Under the pieces are notes generated by a model. The model did no database searches. It was given only the letters and a program-made list of their open reading frames with translations, and had not been told where the DNA came from. The translations under genes were made by a program, and so were the position numbers. Below are positions 41,068-52,400 of a stretch of 64,000 nucleotides of DNA, in pieces (position 1 is the stretch's first letter; every line of letters starts with the position of its first letter). Origin of the DNA: Ilyonectria destructans (Eukaryota; Ascomycota; Sordariomycetes; Hypocreales; Nectriaceae); NCBI GenBank assembly GCA_020740775.1, contig JAHEWK010000032.1, forward strand, positions 310,001-374,000. The letters are read 5' to 3'.

Positions 41068-42711
41068 AAGTCTGTAATTAGGTATTACTGTAGATCGAAA
41101 ATCAGGAGTTTATTGACTTGCTGCAAAATGTTTGTTTTTCAATGTGTAAGTGACTTGGCGCTGCAGGCGGGCGAAATTTTAACCCACCATAGCAACTGAA
41201 CCAAGCTACTCCACGATATGAAAAGACGTGCATTTATTTGATCACCGGAATAGGCGCCATCGAACGGTATAGCTTTCACCCTCGTACATCCAGTATTTCG
41301 GTCCCAACGGTGTCGCGGAGTTGACATCCGTACTTTGGGGGGCGATGTCAAGGGCCTTGCGGTAATCTGCGGGGTCGGCGGGCGACCCCGCACCAAAAAA
41401 GACCTGTGACATCCACTTGATGTTGGTGCTGGTTTATGTGTCAGAGAACACTGGCTGAATGCATCTCGGTAACGTCGAGTGAGAAAATACCGCACTCGTG
41501 CGTTTTAGGCACCCTGGCTGCAGCCGACGGGCAGCTGGGTCTTTGAAGGCCACCAACGCCCGTCATGTAGCGACATGCTCAAGAGATGGCGGTGCAGATC
41601 ATCCGATCGGCTCTAAATGACCCGCCTCGTGCCGATCTGACCTAATTCAGCGAAAAGGCTGACGGGAAATATGACGCAAGCGACCCGTTTCTACGACCCA
41701 TCGCCTCGACTCGTTCTCGACTTGCCGCGCGACTGGCAATTGAGACAAGAAGTCAGGGTCGGTGCCTAGCCGGCTGCGCCGTCTTCCAACCACAATACCT
41801 GCACCACAACTGCTCATGCATCTTCTGACAGGCAATCACATCTTACCCCTCTCGCTTTGTCAAGTGACCCATCGAGCTGAACGCACGTCTTCTTGGCTTT
41901 TGGGTATGCCCATCTCTGGATTTGTCCACTCAGCAGACGGGTCGAACTGGCGCTTCGCTGTCCTCGCCACTGATTGATCAGCTGTGTGCAATCAGACGCA
42001 CTATTGGTTGCTATACGTGGGCCCGACGGCTTCACGAGGCTTGAATTATCTGGATGGCTTCCGTCCGGCCACTTTGAGGATTTTGGGGACGTGCACAGTC
42101 TACGAGTTCCGTGCGTCTTGGCTGCAGCCAGTCAGGCAAATTAGGCTTTCCTACATTGGGCTGGAGAGGAGATTTTAATCACAACCGATACCGACAATGC
42201 TTTGGTGTAGTTTGCTCTTTTCGCGGGAAAAGAGATAATGTGGATCATGCCTTCGGAGCCTAAGATCGGCCAGTCCCGTCGATCTATCAAGACCTTGCAA
42301 GTTGCATGAACCATCATCCTGAACCAAAGATCGTCGCCGTCAGACCACCATCCGCCCAGCGCGTGTCCAGTGCTACCTAGGTTTTGCCAGCAGTAATGGC
42401 GCCATCGGTTTGGTCGTGTTTCGTCTCTCCAATTGATTGCTTTGCCGCATGCTTGAGCCCATTGTCTCTGCCTCCCTGACCTCCCCCATTTCCCACCTGG
42501 AACAATACTAATCCAGATTCCAAAAAAAGAAAAAAAAGAAAAAAAAATGGCCTGCCTGGCTTTGAATAACGTCCCTTCAAAGATGTTACACATATTGTTC
42601 CCTCCCTTTTTTCTTCGCCATCTAGTAATCTCATCCATCGCCTGCCCTCTTCCACCAACTTCAATCATCACCGACCCGTCATTCAATTATCTTCACCCAC
42701 GAGCCGCAACG
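41068..42711. other. Intergenic stretch
   Basis: No gene supported. It contains a GC-rich hairpin GGGGTCGGCGGGCGACCCC near 41372 and an A-rich run near 42520. The right part is probably the promoter and 5' untranslated region of the small gene at 42712. Confidence 0.45.
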
Positions 42712-43134
42712 ATGACCACTAACACCACGCCCTCCCACACAAAGACCCGCACATCAGTGCGCTTCAGCACCTACAGTGTTGCCGCTCCCTCATTTGTTCT
42801 CACAGTCGAGACGAACGGCTCCGCCACCAATGAGATCCGCGACATCGCCTCCGGCATCGACCGCATGGAGAACAAGGCCCTCTCCTCCCAGCTCGTCGTC
42901 CTCAGTGAGGAGAAGACAGACAACATGCAGAAGCTCGCCCTCTGCGCCAAGCTCAACCGTGCTCTCGACCGCCGCATGAGCAGCCAGGACGCCGTCATGC
43001 GCCCGCGCGCCAAGAACACCGCCGCTAACGAGAAGCTCGACGAGAAGGCGCAATGGAGCGGCCGCCTCGCTGACGGAGCTGTACCGGAGCCCCAACCAGA
43101 GTCAACACTGCAACACCAGAACGAGGGTCTGTGA
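42712..43134 (+). CDS. Small hypothetical protein, 140 aa
   Basis: Start chosen at ATG 42712 (MTTNTTPSHTKTRTSVRFST) in a good context (AACGATGACC); the frame is open upstream but that part is low in coding character. Codon third positions are strongly C/G-rich, as in an expressed host gene. The middle is a predicted coiled coil (IDRMENKALSSQLVVLSEEK, then TDNMQKLALCAKLNRALDRR) and the C-terminus is disordered. I recognise no family. It is not part of a transposon as far as can be seen. Confidence 0.6.
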   Translation: MTTNTTPSHTKTRTSVRFSTYSVAAPSFVLTVETNGSATNEIRDIASGIDRMENKALSSQLVVLSEEKTDNMQKLALCAKLNRALDRRMSSQDAVMRPRAKNTAANEKLDEKAQWSGRLADGAVPEPQPESTLQHQNEGL

Positions 43135-43484
43135 CTGGGCGTCGGTATGATGGGGGCAATGAGGCTATGGCCTCTGACAGCCAGCGGCTTGAGCGTTTCT
43201 GCTGTTTTGCTTGAATGCGGCTGGGATGAGAGATGTACGACGAGACATGAGTGAAGGACGCTCGTCAAATGTTCGATTAAAGTCTCCTGAGGGTCAATTA
43301 GCTCAGCCACAAGCAGTGGATTACGGGACATGTCCAGGCTGGCGGTCCATTCCATTTCCATCCACGCAGCCTCTTGTAGAATGGATGGACGTCCATTTGG
43401 GCCCACCTTGAATGGAATGAATGGAAATGGACGCTAAGAGTGGTCCGTGGAATGGATGGACGTGGAAATGGAAATGCGTGGACG

Positions 43485-46103
43485 CTATAAAGGGACGGTA
43501 CACGTGATCCTCCCACCCGTTGCTTCCCGGGCTTCCGCAAAGCTCATTTCAGCCAACAGATCAGTCTCTGACACCTTGACCTCTTCAAGGAGCTTCTCCG
43601 TGCTCTTAATATAGCCTCCACAAGGCCATGATCTCACCGTCTGTGTCATCCCGATCGTACTAGCGTCCAGCTTGGCCAGATCGTCTCGAACCATTCGACA
43701 TGTTGAGAAGAGCCTCTCAACATCAGCAGACATAGGAAGGACAGAGAGCATATCGAGAGCCATTTGTGACAGACGTGGATACTCCTCCCGTCTCTCATAC
43801 CAATAGCTAATAGGATCTAGGATATTCTGGTCGGACTTGTGGACATCACGGAACCAATCGCTGTATTCGTCGCCAACAGCATGCGCAGAACTGCTAGCCA
43901 CGTCCTCGGCTTGCAACAAGGTGGTCATCGATGAAGGTGGCTGTAATAGAGTCGGGGCCTGACGAGATTCTTCACGATACTCGTCAAAGGGATTCCGATA
44001 TATGCGCCGCTTCTTCGTGACCGGCTCGCCGCGTTCTCGATGTCGAGAGATAATTCGCGGCTCGTAGTGAGACCGGTATAGTTCTTCTACAAGTGACTTT
44101 GCAGTTTGGATCCAGTCTGGGCGGTCCGCCCACACGTTCTCGAAATATCCCCAACGATACGCTGGGTGAAGTGCAATGGCGGCATAATAAGCCGGCGTCT
44201 CGTCAAGCCGCGAGTAGTACTTGTCAAGCTTTTTCCAACAGAGGTTAATGTTAACCTTGAAGTGCTCGGGATCGGGATATCGATGGGCAGCAGCCTTAAA
44301 TACCTCCATTTTGCTAAGGAGGTATTCGTAGCCAAGCAGGATATCCCATGGACACCCATATGCCTCAATGTATCCTTCCTTCCGCTTGCGCTGCTGACCG
44401 TCGCCTTCGAGAGTAATCAGGACGTGCTCGAAGTGTTGAAGGACCTCGTTGAATAAGGAAATAGTAGCCCAGGAAATAGTAGCCCAGTCCTTCTCCTCGA
44501 GTTTGTTCTCGTCCCTGTAACGGGCTGTGCCCGTAGGTGGCCTCGGGAACCCTCGGCCTTTCGTGGCCCACTTTTTACCTTCAAGCCATCATGACGAGTA
44601 TATTTATGGATGGACCCCCTCTACTCTCTTTCTTTCTCTTCTTCTTCTTTCCTTAAGTTTGGTATACTCTGTAGAGTGGCCTAGCTAGTTGCAATACACT
44701 ACCTTGAGACCGTTACAGTCCCTGAGGCAGAGCGGCACCTCGCTGCTTGACTTCTTTCCCCTTAATACTAACCCCTCCCACTCGCTCTTCTGCTCATACC
44801 AAAGGTCCTCGAGGAAGTCTTTAAGGAGAAGGGCACGCCGAATCATATAAAGAGTGGGAAACCAACGGGTAACCACATCAATGATAACATCTAGAGGTTT
44901 CTTCGCTCGAACCACCGGATCGTCAGACTTGCTGTACGCGGTAAGCTGAAGAGACCGGAGGAGATTGGTAAACGAGTCTGAGCGGTGGATCCAGAAGATG
45001 AGGTTATGAAGTTTCCCAACTGGTCCTTTTCTTCTCCATAGCTCATGGGCCTTCGCGTCAAGGGTCTCGTTCCCTTAGATATCGTCCTCGAAAGCCTCAG
45101 AATTATGGCCAAAAAGAAGTGCCTTAACGGCGAGATTGAGGATATGGCCAAAGCAGCGCAATCGCCGAGTTTTACCCTCGAAACCGAGCGCCTTCCCAAT
45201 TTCTTCCATCGCCGTGTCGTTATTGCTGGCGTTATCGAGTGTGAAATATCCCACCTTGTGGGTAATGCCGTAGCTTCGAAGGACCTCGACAACGTGGGCG
45301 GCGATATTGTCCCCAGAATGGCGGTCGACAAGCTCAGGAAGGCCAAGCACAAGTTTCCTTCGCTGGCCAAGGGTGTTGAGAAAGTAGCAACAGATTCCAT
45401 ACAAAGCGTGACGATTATTGGACCTCTAACCATCGAACGCAATATGAAGTAACCCCGGAGCTGTCGCCAATACTCGCTTGATCTCAGCCTTGTTTTCCTC
45501 GTACACCTGAAGAATACGCCTGCGGACGGTATTGTGGGTAATATGCGCTTCGGTTGTCTTCACGAGTGGATTGAGATATTCGAAAGCGGCGCGGAGGTAT
45601 GGATCTTCACTTTGTCGGAAAGAAGAGTTGCTGTTGATGATCCACGAGACCACCAAACGCTAGAAGACTAGCCGATCAAAACTGCCAATGATCTGGTTTG
45701 CAATCTGCTGCTCTCGCGCGTCACGGGTATTCAGCTTCATCATCTCGGCGATATTCCTCGATGGTGTCTTCTCCTTTGCTTTGCTGGGCGGCTTCCGTCT
45801 TCCGGAAGGGTCCCAGACCTTGTGGTCATTCCAGAGATGGATCTCCGCGTTCTGCGTACCGCTCGACGCCGTCGAATGAGGGTTTGGCCTGCGACTGTCA
45901 ACGCAGACCTTGCAAACCCATCGCCGCTTCGTATCGTCATCGCTCTTCTCGATATCGTAGCCGAATTGCCATATCCACGACGATGTAGATGCGCAGCGTT
46001 GGGATTGCGTGTAGCCAGGGAAGTCTTTCCAAGGGAAAAGGTCCCACGAGTTCTTACCCTCTTGGTCCGGCGGCTCGAGCACCATAGAGCTGATAATTGT
46101 CAA
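43485..46103 (-). pseudogene. hAT transposase 2, three stops plus solo LTR insertion
   Basis: One frame runs from ATG 46103 to 43485. BED finger WVCKVCVDS...IHLWNDHKV; conserved GYFTLDNASNNDTAMEEIGK and LRCFGHILNLAVKALLFG; C-terminal hATC domain MSADVERLFSTCRMVRDD. The frame is broken by TAG 45657-45659 (RLVF-stop-RLVVSWI), TAG 45426-45428 (AFDG-stop-RSNNRHALYG, where hAT proteins have Trp) and TAA 45075-45077 (EDDI-stop-GNETLD). A 202-bp solo LTR at 44516 sits at LCLRD/ENKLEEKDW; removal with one duplication restores the frame. All three stops fit single C:G to T:A changes. Confidence 0.9.
44516..44717 (+). repeat. Solo LTR, 202 bp, copy 3 of 4
   Basis: TGTAACGG...CCGTTACA with 5-bp duplication GTCCC (44511-44515, 44718-44722), inside the hAT transposase frame. 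Its precise excision restores the reading frame, which independently confirms the 5-bp duplication. Confidence 0.9.
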
Positions 46104-46653
46104 GAGGTCAAAGATGTGTGTATTGTTATGGTTCTCCCGAGCTAGCTAGGCGAGGGAATTGGAGCCTGTATGAGGTCCCGGCTGCCTGAGGCCACAGCCG
46201 CCGTAGGCGGCCGTGGGCTTCCTTCAACAATAATTGAGCTCTCGGCCATTTCACGCGGTACAGAATGCAGTTGCAAGAATGCATTTGCATGGAGACGTTC
46301 GAACGCGGCACCTTGACGCGAAATATCCACGACCCCATGACTGTTATGTTCTGTTTAAAGATACCTTAATTTGTATGTGAAAATGCCTGGTATATAGGTA
46401 CTTGAGATCTCTACCGACCATAACCAAGTTGGTCCACCCTGAACTACAGGGTATTTTGGGGACCAGGCTAGGACCCCCTTACCAGTCCATACCCCTGCTT
46501 CCATTTCCACGCATCCATTCCACGGAACCCTGGCGTGGATGGATGGATTATGTAACGGCCAGCTCCATGGAATGGATGGAAATGGATGCACGGACCATCC
46601 ATTTCCACGCCGTGGATGCGTGGACGGTGGACGTGGAATGGATCGCCAGCCTG

Positions 46654-47579
46654 CTCGGTGAACAGTCCGCATATGACTAACTGGTATATTACACGTCCGG
46701 AAGTGGACAGTGGAAGGATCCAGGGCTACCATGCCCGTCAGGCATGCTGTGATCAGACGACCAAAACTCTCAGCCCATCACAAAAGGAGCTAGGTGCTAA
46801 GTTCCCCATGCCGTCGTCTGCGTTCGCCTTCCGAGGCGAACCTCCCCGCCCGGTCGCACATCTGGGCATGCAGCTTCTTTAAGCGGCGCAACAAGCTATC
46901 GAAAACCCCGCGCCCACAAGGATTACAAATATTAGCTTGCGAATTGACTCAGTTTTGTAGAGATACATACGATATAGTACTAATGTGTCTTTAACCGAGG
47001 TACCGACATAAATTTTGAGAAGTATTGATCCACTAAGACTGACGAATAAGGTTATCCTGCACACTTTGAGAGCCTCTCCGCATTCGCCGTTGTAATCTGT
47101 GAGATACTGTGCACAAGATAACATTTGTAATCCTTGTGGGGTTGTAGTGAAAGCCTTGGCAACAAGGCCCTGAAAGGACCACATTGGCGTTTCGTTAAGA
47201 ATGGTCAACTTTGCTACTACAAATAGATTAGTTCAGACGATCCTGGGTCCACCTTTCCCCAGCTAATGATTGTTCCTACGGAGCCTTGCCGATGCGGCAA
47301 AAGAGTTCGGGCCAAATAGTGACTCAACCCCTCAATTGTTGCAGGAATAAGTCTGAGTGTTTTGTCAGCATCGAAAATGGGTTTCATCCAATTTGTCAGA
47401 ATGGAAAACGAAAGCAGGACAACGCGCCATTCTATGATGTCAACAGTGGCTCCTCGCAACCGCAAAGTTTGACTATATATAAAGCCGTCGGAATTGCTGC
47501 TCTTTCATGCTTGTAATATCACCAACCACAAAGCCAGTCATCACATTTTCATGAGCTGCCCCATCACCGCCGAATCACT
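46654..47579. other. Intergenic region upstream of the SDR gene
   Basis: No gene supported. A TATATAAAG near 47474, about 100 bp upstream of the ATG at 47580, could be the SDR promoter TATA box. Confidence 0.45.
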
Positions 47580-48663
47580 ATGACGAAACTGTTTCTGTGA
47601 GAGAACACCAGTCGGCATGATGAGCTTGCCTCCAGAGAGGGAGGAATATGGATCAATGCAGCTGACGTTCCATAGGACGGGTGCCACTGGTTACATTGGT
47701 GGAGATGCCCTCCATGCGATAAAGACGGCTCATCCAGACTACGATATTACTGCTCTTGTCCGCAGCAAGGAGAAAGGCGAGGTTGTGCGCAGCAAGTACC
47801 AAGACATCAGATTGGTTTACGGTACCCTGGATGACTTTGACCTCCTCGCCGACGAGGCGTCCAAGGCAGACGTCACTTGTCATCTGGCTAATTGCGAGCA
47901 CGAAGCCGGCGCGAAGGCTATCGCCGAGGGGCTGTCCCGTAACACTGCAGGTTATGCAATTCACCTCTCCGGCGCAGATAATATCTGCTACCTTGACTTG
48001 AACACCGAAACGTACGGCAAGGCAGGTGATCGTGTGTTCAACGACTTGACCGATCTCGAGGAAATCCTGGCGCCCTCTAACAAGGCACCGCATCGAGAGG
48101 TTGACGTGGCTATTCTCGAAGCTGCTAAGAAGGGTGGCAAGACTGCTATTGTCTGCCCTCCGACCATCTACGGCCCTGGTCGTGGACCGGGCAATAAGCG
48201 GAGCATCCAGGTGCCCGAGCTTGCCTCCCGTACTTTACAACGAGGCAAAGCGATCACTGTTAAGGGTGGTGACAATATCTGGAACTCGGTGCACATCCAC
48301 GACCTCGCCAAACTCTTTCTTTTGCTTGTCGAAGCTGCTGTCGAAGGCGGTGGCCAAGCTGACTGGGGCGTAAATGGCTTCTACTTTGCCGAGAACGGCC
48401 ATTTCAGCTGGCGCGCCGTTGCAGAAAGCATCGCGAAGGCTGCCAACGCTCGAGGACTCTTGAAGAGCACGGACCTTGACAACCTGAGCGTCGAGGAAGC
48501 GGATGCGGTATGGGACTATGGTAGCTTCTTTTGGGGAACCAATTCACGCAGTCGAGCTGTGAGGGCAAGGGACGTTTTGGGCTGGGAACCAGTCGCGGCG
48601 GGTATCTTCGAAGATATCCCCGACACCGTCGAAGGTGAAGCTGCGACTCTAGGCCTCGTTTAA
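47580..48663 (+). CDS. NAD(P)-dependent epimerase/dehydratase (extended SDR-like)
   Basis: Exon 1 is 47580-47596, encoding MTKLFL; a 79-bp intron (GTGAGA...CCATAG) follows; exon 2 is 47676-48663. The phase-2 join gives MTKLFLTGATGYIGGDALHA, a textbook nucleotide-binding start (TGATGYIG), so the ATGs inside the intron are not real starts. 334 aa. Conserved features: ALVRSKEKGE after the second strand, a GTLDDFD segment, VCPPTIYGPG after the active site, and WNSVHIHDLAKLFLLLVEAA. The canonical YxxxK is not clean: the region reads DLNTETYGKAGDRVFNDL, as in other fungal atypical members. Substrate unknown. Intact. Confidence 0.88.
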
Positions 48664-49195
48664 GGTCTGCGACTTGGCGCTCTAGGGACACATCAAGTAT
48701 TCAACAAGCCAAGAAGGCAAAGCAATGAAGAATAGTCAACCTCTCACACCGGCAACGGGATGGCTCGAAGAAGCTCAAACAACAGCATGAAATATAACAC
48801 TCCCTCTTGTTACTAACAAAAACACCCCTCGTGCCTTGTTAGTTGGTTTGCACTAGAAGCTGAAGACGGGAAGCTGGGGCACCTGAAGAACACAGCTTCA
48901 CGGACAATCTGCTACCCGTAGGTGGAGCCATTCGATCACCAACTACTTCGTAGTCTGTACACCGTTAGAGAGCTCTTCTAAAGGGCGTTTTTTAGGGAAT
49001 TGATAAGGAGGCATAACGAATTGATACGCGGGCATGACCCTAACCGCTATTCCTTGGTCATCGAGTGCCGTTTCGCCGGCACTCGATGACGGCTCGGCGC
49101 ACGGCTATTGGCTGGCGACCCCGGCGCCGGCTCCACCCGACCTCAGGGGCGGCACTTGATGACCGGCGGCACTTGATGACGGCGGCCGCAGCCAA
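48664..49195. other. Intergenic region with CACTTGATGAC repeats
   Basis: No gene. Near 49060-49190 it turns very GC-rich, with at least four related copies of CACTCGATGACGG / CACTTGATGACGG and an inverted GCACTCGATGACGG arm. This may mark the left end of the element carrying the helicase fusion. Confidence 0.4.
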
Positions 49196-49400
49196 TCAGG
49201 AGGAAGGAAGGGAGGAAGGAAGGGAGGAAGAGGGAGGAAGGAAGGGAGGAAGAGGGAGGAAGGAAGGGAGGAAGAGGGAGGAAGGAAGGGAGGAAGAGGG
49301 AGGGAGGGAGAGAGAGAGAGGCAGAAGAGGAAGAGAGGCTCTCTCTCTCTCTCTCTCTCTCTCCCTCTCCCTCTCTCTTCCTCTCTCCCTCTCTCTATCA
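49196..49400. repeat. Purine tract and CT tract upstream of the helicase fusion
   Basis: Four to five tandem copies of a 22-bp purine unit (AGGAAGGAAGGGAGGAAGAG plus GG) at about 49196-49310, a (GA)n run, then a (CT)n run at about 49340-49395. Purine strand followed by its pyrimidine mirror can form a hairpin or triplex. Confidence 0.8.
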
Positions 49401-49422
49401 TATCGCTACTATAGAAATAGAA

Positions 49423-52400
49423 ATGGACCAACAAAAGCAACTCCAGCTGCAGCAGCCAGCAGCTATTAGAGCAAGCCAGAGCTGGCTCTGCTACTATCCC
49501 CACCTTCATATCCTCATCTGCACCTCTCACGGCTACGCTGTTGCCGACCTGCCAAGGCACCTCCGAAGGCAGCATGCCGACCTCAGCCTGGCCACTCGCC
49601 GGGGCCTCGCCGAGCACTATTGCGAAGAGAACCTCAATGGCCCCAGCAGCCAGCAAGGCCAGGACCAAGACCGAGAAAAAGAGGCCGCAGTGGCCCCCTT
49701 TGCCGGGCTCCCTATCCACCACGCATTCCGGTGCCGTAAATGCCCCAGCTTCCTAACCGTCAACTGGAAGCTCTGCAAAACACACTGCAGCCAGCTCCAC
49801 GCAGCCGGCAGCGAGCAGGCCCGAGCAGGCCTCTGGTATCAGGCCCTAGCCCAGACCTTCTTTACCCAGCCGGCTAGACGCTTCTACTTTCCCGTTAACC
49901 CAACCGCCGCCGCAATAGCCTCAAGCCCAAGCCCAAGCTCAAGCTCAAGCTCGAGTATAAGCACGAGCCCGAGCCCGAGCCCAAGCCCGAGCCTAAAGCG
50001 GCAGGCAGCCCAGCTTGTAGCGACTATCCAGCAGCAGTGGGAGTACGAGCAGAGCGAGCAGCAGGAAAAGCTGCTTCAGATAGCTGAAGGCAGCATACGC
50101 AAGCATGAGATTACTAACTGGCTGCGGCGCACCGGCTGGATCGATCACTTTAGCGGCCGAGACCTGCGCCCCGTCTACCTGGCCAGCCGCATGCCGCAGC
50201 CCGAGGACGACCCGGGCCTCGAGCTGCTGGTCAAGGCCTTAGATAGCATCTTCTTCCGCGGCTGCATCGCGGGCCTGCAGGAAATGCCCCTTATCGGTCG
50301 GCTCTTCCTCGCCAGCCCCTACCTCGAAGACCCCCACAGCCGGCCCTTTGGGCCCTTGCAGGAAAAGGCCAGCATGGACCGGTATCTGGGCTACAGTAAG
50401 CGCTTCCTCTGCTATTGCATGAGGGTGCTGCCTCTGGGCGCCGACGACCTCGCAGAACAGCATGCCTTTTCCTTTACGCCTGCGCAGCGAGACCGGCTCG
50501 GAGGGCTTTGGAGCCGGCTGCAGGAGGAGGCAGCAGAAAGCAGTAGCAGCAGTAGCAGTAGCAGTAGCAGCGGCAGCAGCCGCCTCGAGGGGGAGGTCTT
50601 GCAGGTCCTGGCCAGCTTCTGGATGCAGCGCCTGCCCGCCGACCCCTTTGCGAGCCCGCTATGGCATTTTATCGCGGTCTTAGGCATTGACGGCGAGACG
50701 GGCCAGCTGCGGCCGGCCCACCACTTTACTGGTATCCTCGCCGGCCTTATATATACAGGCCGAGCAGTGGTAGCAGAGGCGGCTATGCCTAGCCAGGACC
50801 GGGCGGCGATGGCTGACCTGCCCGAGCGGCTAGCGGCTATCCGGAAGGCCTGGCTGTGCAAGTCCAGCTATGCGCCTATGGGCTATATCTTTAGCCTTTT
50901 GCTCTATGGGAAGAAGATCGCCTTCGAGACGGGCAGCCGGCTGGCTGTGGTGTGGAACAAAGAAGGCACGCTGCTCTACTTCCAAGGGCGGCCTCTAGCT
51001 ATGGAGACGATCCGGCAGCTGATCGCAAGTATGACGGCCGATGCCGAAGACCTCCTCTGGGACGGGCTGCTCTTCCGGCCGCCTCATAAGGCAGGGCCAG
51101 GTCAGAAAGGGGCTCTCGGGCTAAGGGGGCGAGAAGACCGCTTTCTTATCCCTCTCGCTACCATTCAAGACGACCTAACGCAGACCCAGCGCGGCCAGTC
51201 CTTCCTCCACACCAGCGGCCTGCTCGGCAAGGAAAAGGAGATGCTGCAGAACCTGATTGCCGGGCCTCTGAGGAAGCAGTTCCTCGATAGCCGGAAGGAG
51301 TGGAAATGGCCCCGGGTCCAGCAGTATCTACGGCAGGTCAAGAGGTTCCAGGAGCTGCTCTTGCTTCTCGTCCACCTGACGAACCACCCCCTCCGAGGCC
51401 CGGAAATTACCGGCCTGCGCCTTATTAACGGCATCAATAGAGACCGCAGCCTCTTTGTTATCGACGGCGAGGTCGTCCTCGTCAGCCAATACCACAAATC
51501 CCTCGCCCACTTCGATAGCCCTAAGGTCATCCCTCGGATCCTGCCGGGCCGGGTAGGGCAGCTGATGGTCATGTATATGCTGTACATCCGACCCTTCACA
51601 GACCGGCTCCAGGGCAGCCGCTGGGCTCTCCACGATAAGGTCTACCTGCCGAGCGATTTTATCTGGCACCAGCCAGAGAGCCCGAGCACGCCTTGGGATA
51701 GCAGCCAGCTCTCCCGGGCCCTCGCGAAGTGGAGCCAGCACTACGCCGGTCAGAGGATTACCCTACAGCAATGGCGGCATATAGCTATCGCTATTGGCAG
51801 ACGGCATACGCGAGCGAGGGGGGCTCAGAGGGCGAATTTCAATGAAGCCGGCGAGGCTGAGGCTGAGGAGGAGGAGGCCGAGGGCTATGAGGAGGTGGAA
51901 GACCTTGCGGCCGCCCATACGACCCGCACGGCGGCCGGCTACGGCGTGACCATTGACATCCTGAAGCGGCTGACGTCTGAGTCTCTCGAGGTCTTTGGCC
52001 AGGCTAGCCGGCGCTGGCATCGCTTCCTCGGATGCGGCGGCGCTGCTGCTGGTTGGGTCGAAGCCGAGACCGCAGGGGCTGCTAAAGGGCAAGGGCTGGA
52101 AGGGCTCGCCGGGACGGAGGCAGCTTCGCTAGAGCCTGAGGCCGGGCAGGAGAAGAAGAAGAGGAGGCTCACGGCCAGCGGCGAGCTGCCATTGAAGGCG
52201 GGGAAGAGGCAGCAGGTAAGCAGCTGGCCCATTGGCCTCGAGCAACTCCAGGCTAGCGGAGAAGGCGGCAGCGGCAGCGGCGGCGGCGGCAGCGGCAGCG
52301 GCAGCCCGGCCAGTCACGACCGCCTCCTCCGCCGGGCCCTGCGGCAGGCGCTGCGGAACGAGGGCGCCGACTTTCGCTCGGCCGAGCAGAAGGAGGCCAT

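Larger units (their letters stand above)
43335..46653 (-). mobile_element. hAT transposon 2, decayed, 3.3 kb
   Basis: Inverted repeats CAGGCTGGCGGTCCATTCCA on the left and, read inward from the right, CAGGCTGGCGATCCATTCCA. Subterminal zones (about 43350-43490, 46490-46640) hold many GGAATGGATGGA-type repeats. The flanking octamers GACATGTC and CTCGGTGA differ, so no duplication is preserved. Contains a decayed transposase and a solo LTR. Confidence 0.8.

Noticed and set aside
42141..42686. 181-codon minus-strand frame upstream of the small hypothetical gene
   Set aside because: No recognisable domain, includes an F/S-rich stretch from the A-rich run, and overlaps the probable promoter of 42712-43134.
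47617..47675. ATG 47617 as the start of the SDR gene
   Set aside because: It lies in the intron; splicing from ATG 47580 yields the correct MTKLFLTGATGYIGG N-terminus.
49196..49400. Tandem purine repeat as a telomeric or CRISPR array
   Set aside because: Units are contiguous 22-mers without spacers, and not of TTAGGG type.
49105..49722. 205-codon minus-strand frame across the purine tract
   Set aside because: Mostly Ser/Leu/Pro runs from the CT-rich repeat; overlaps the helicase fusion start.
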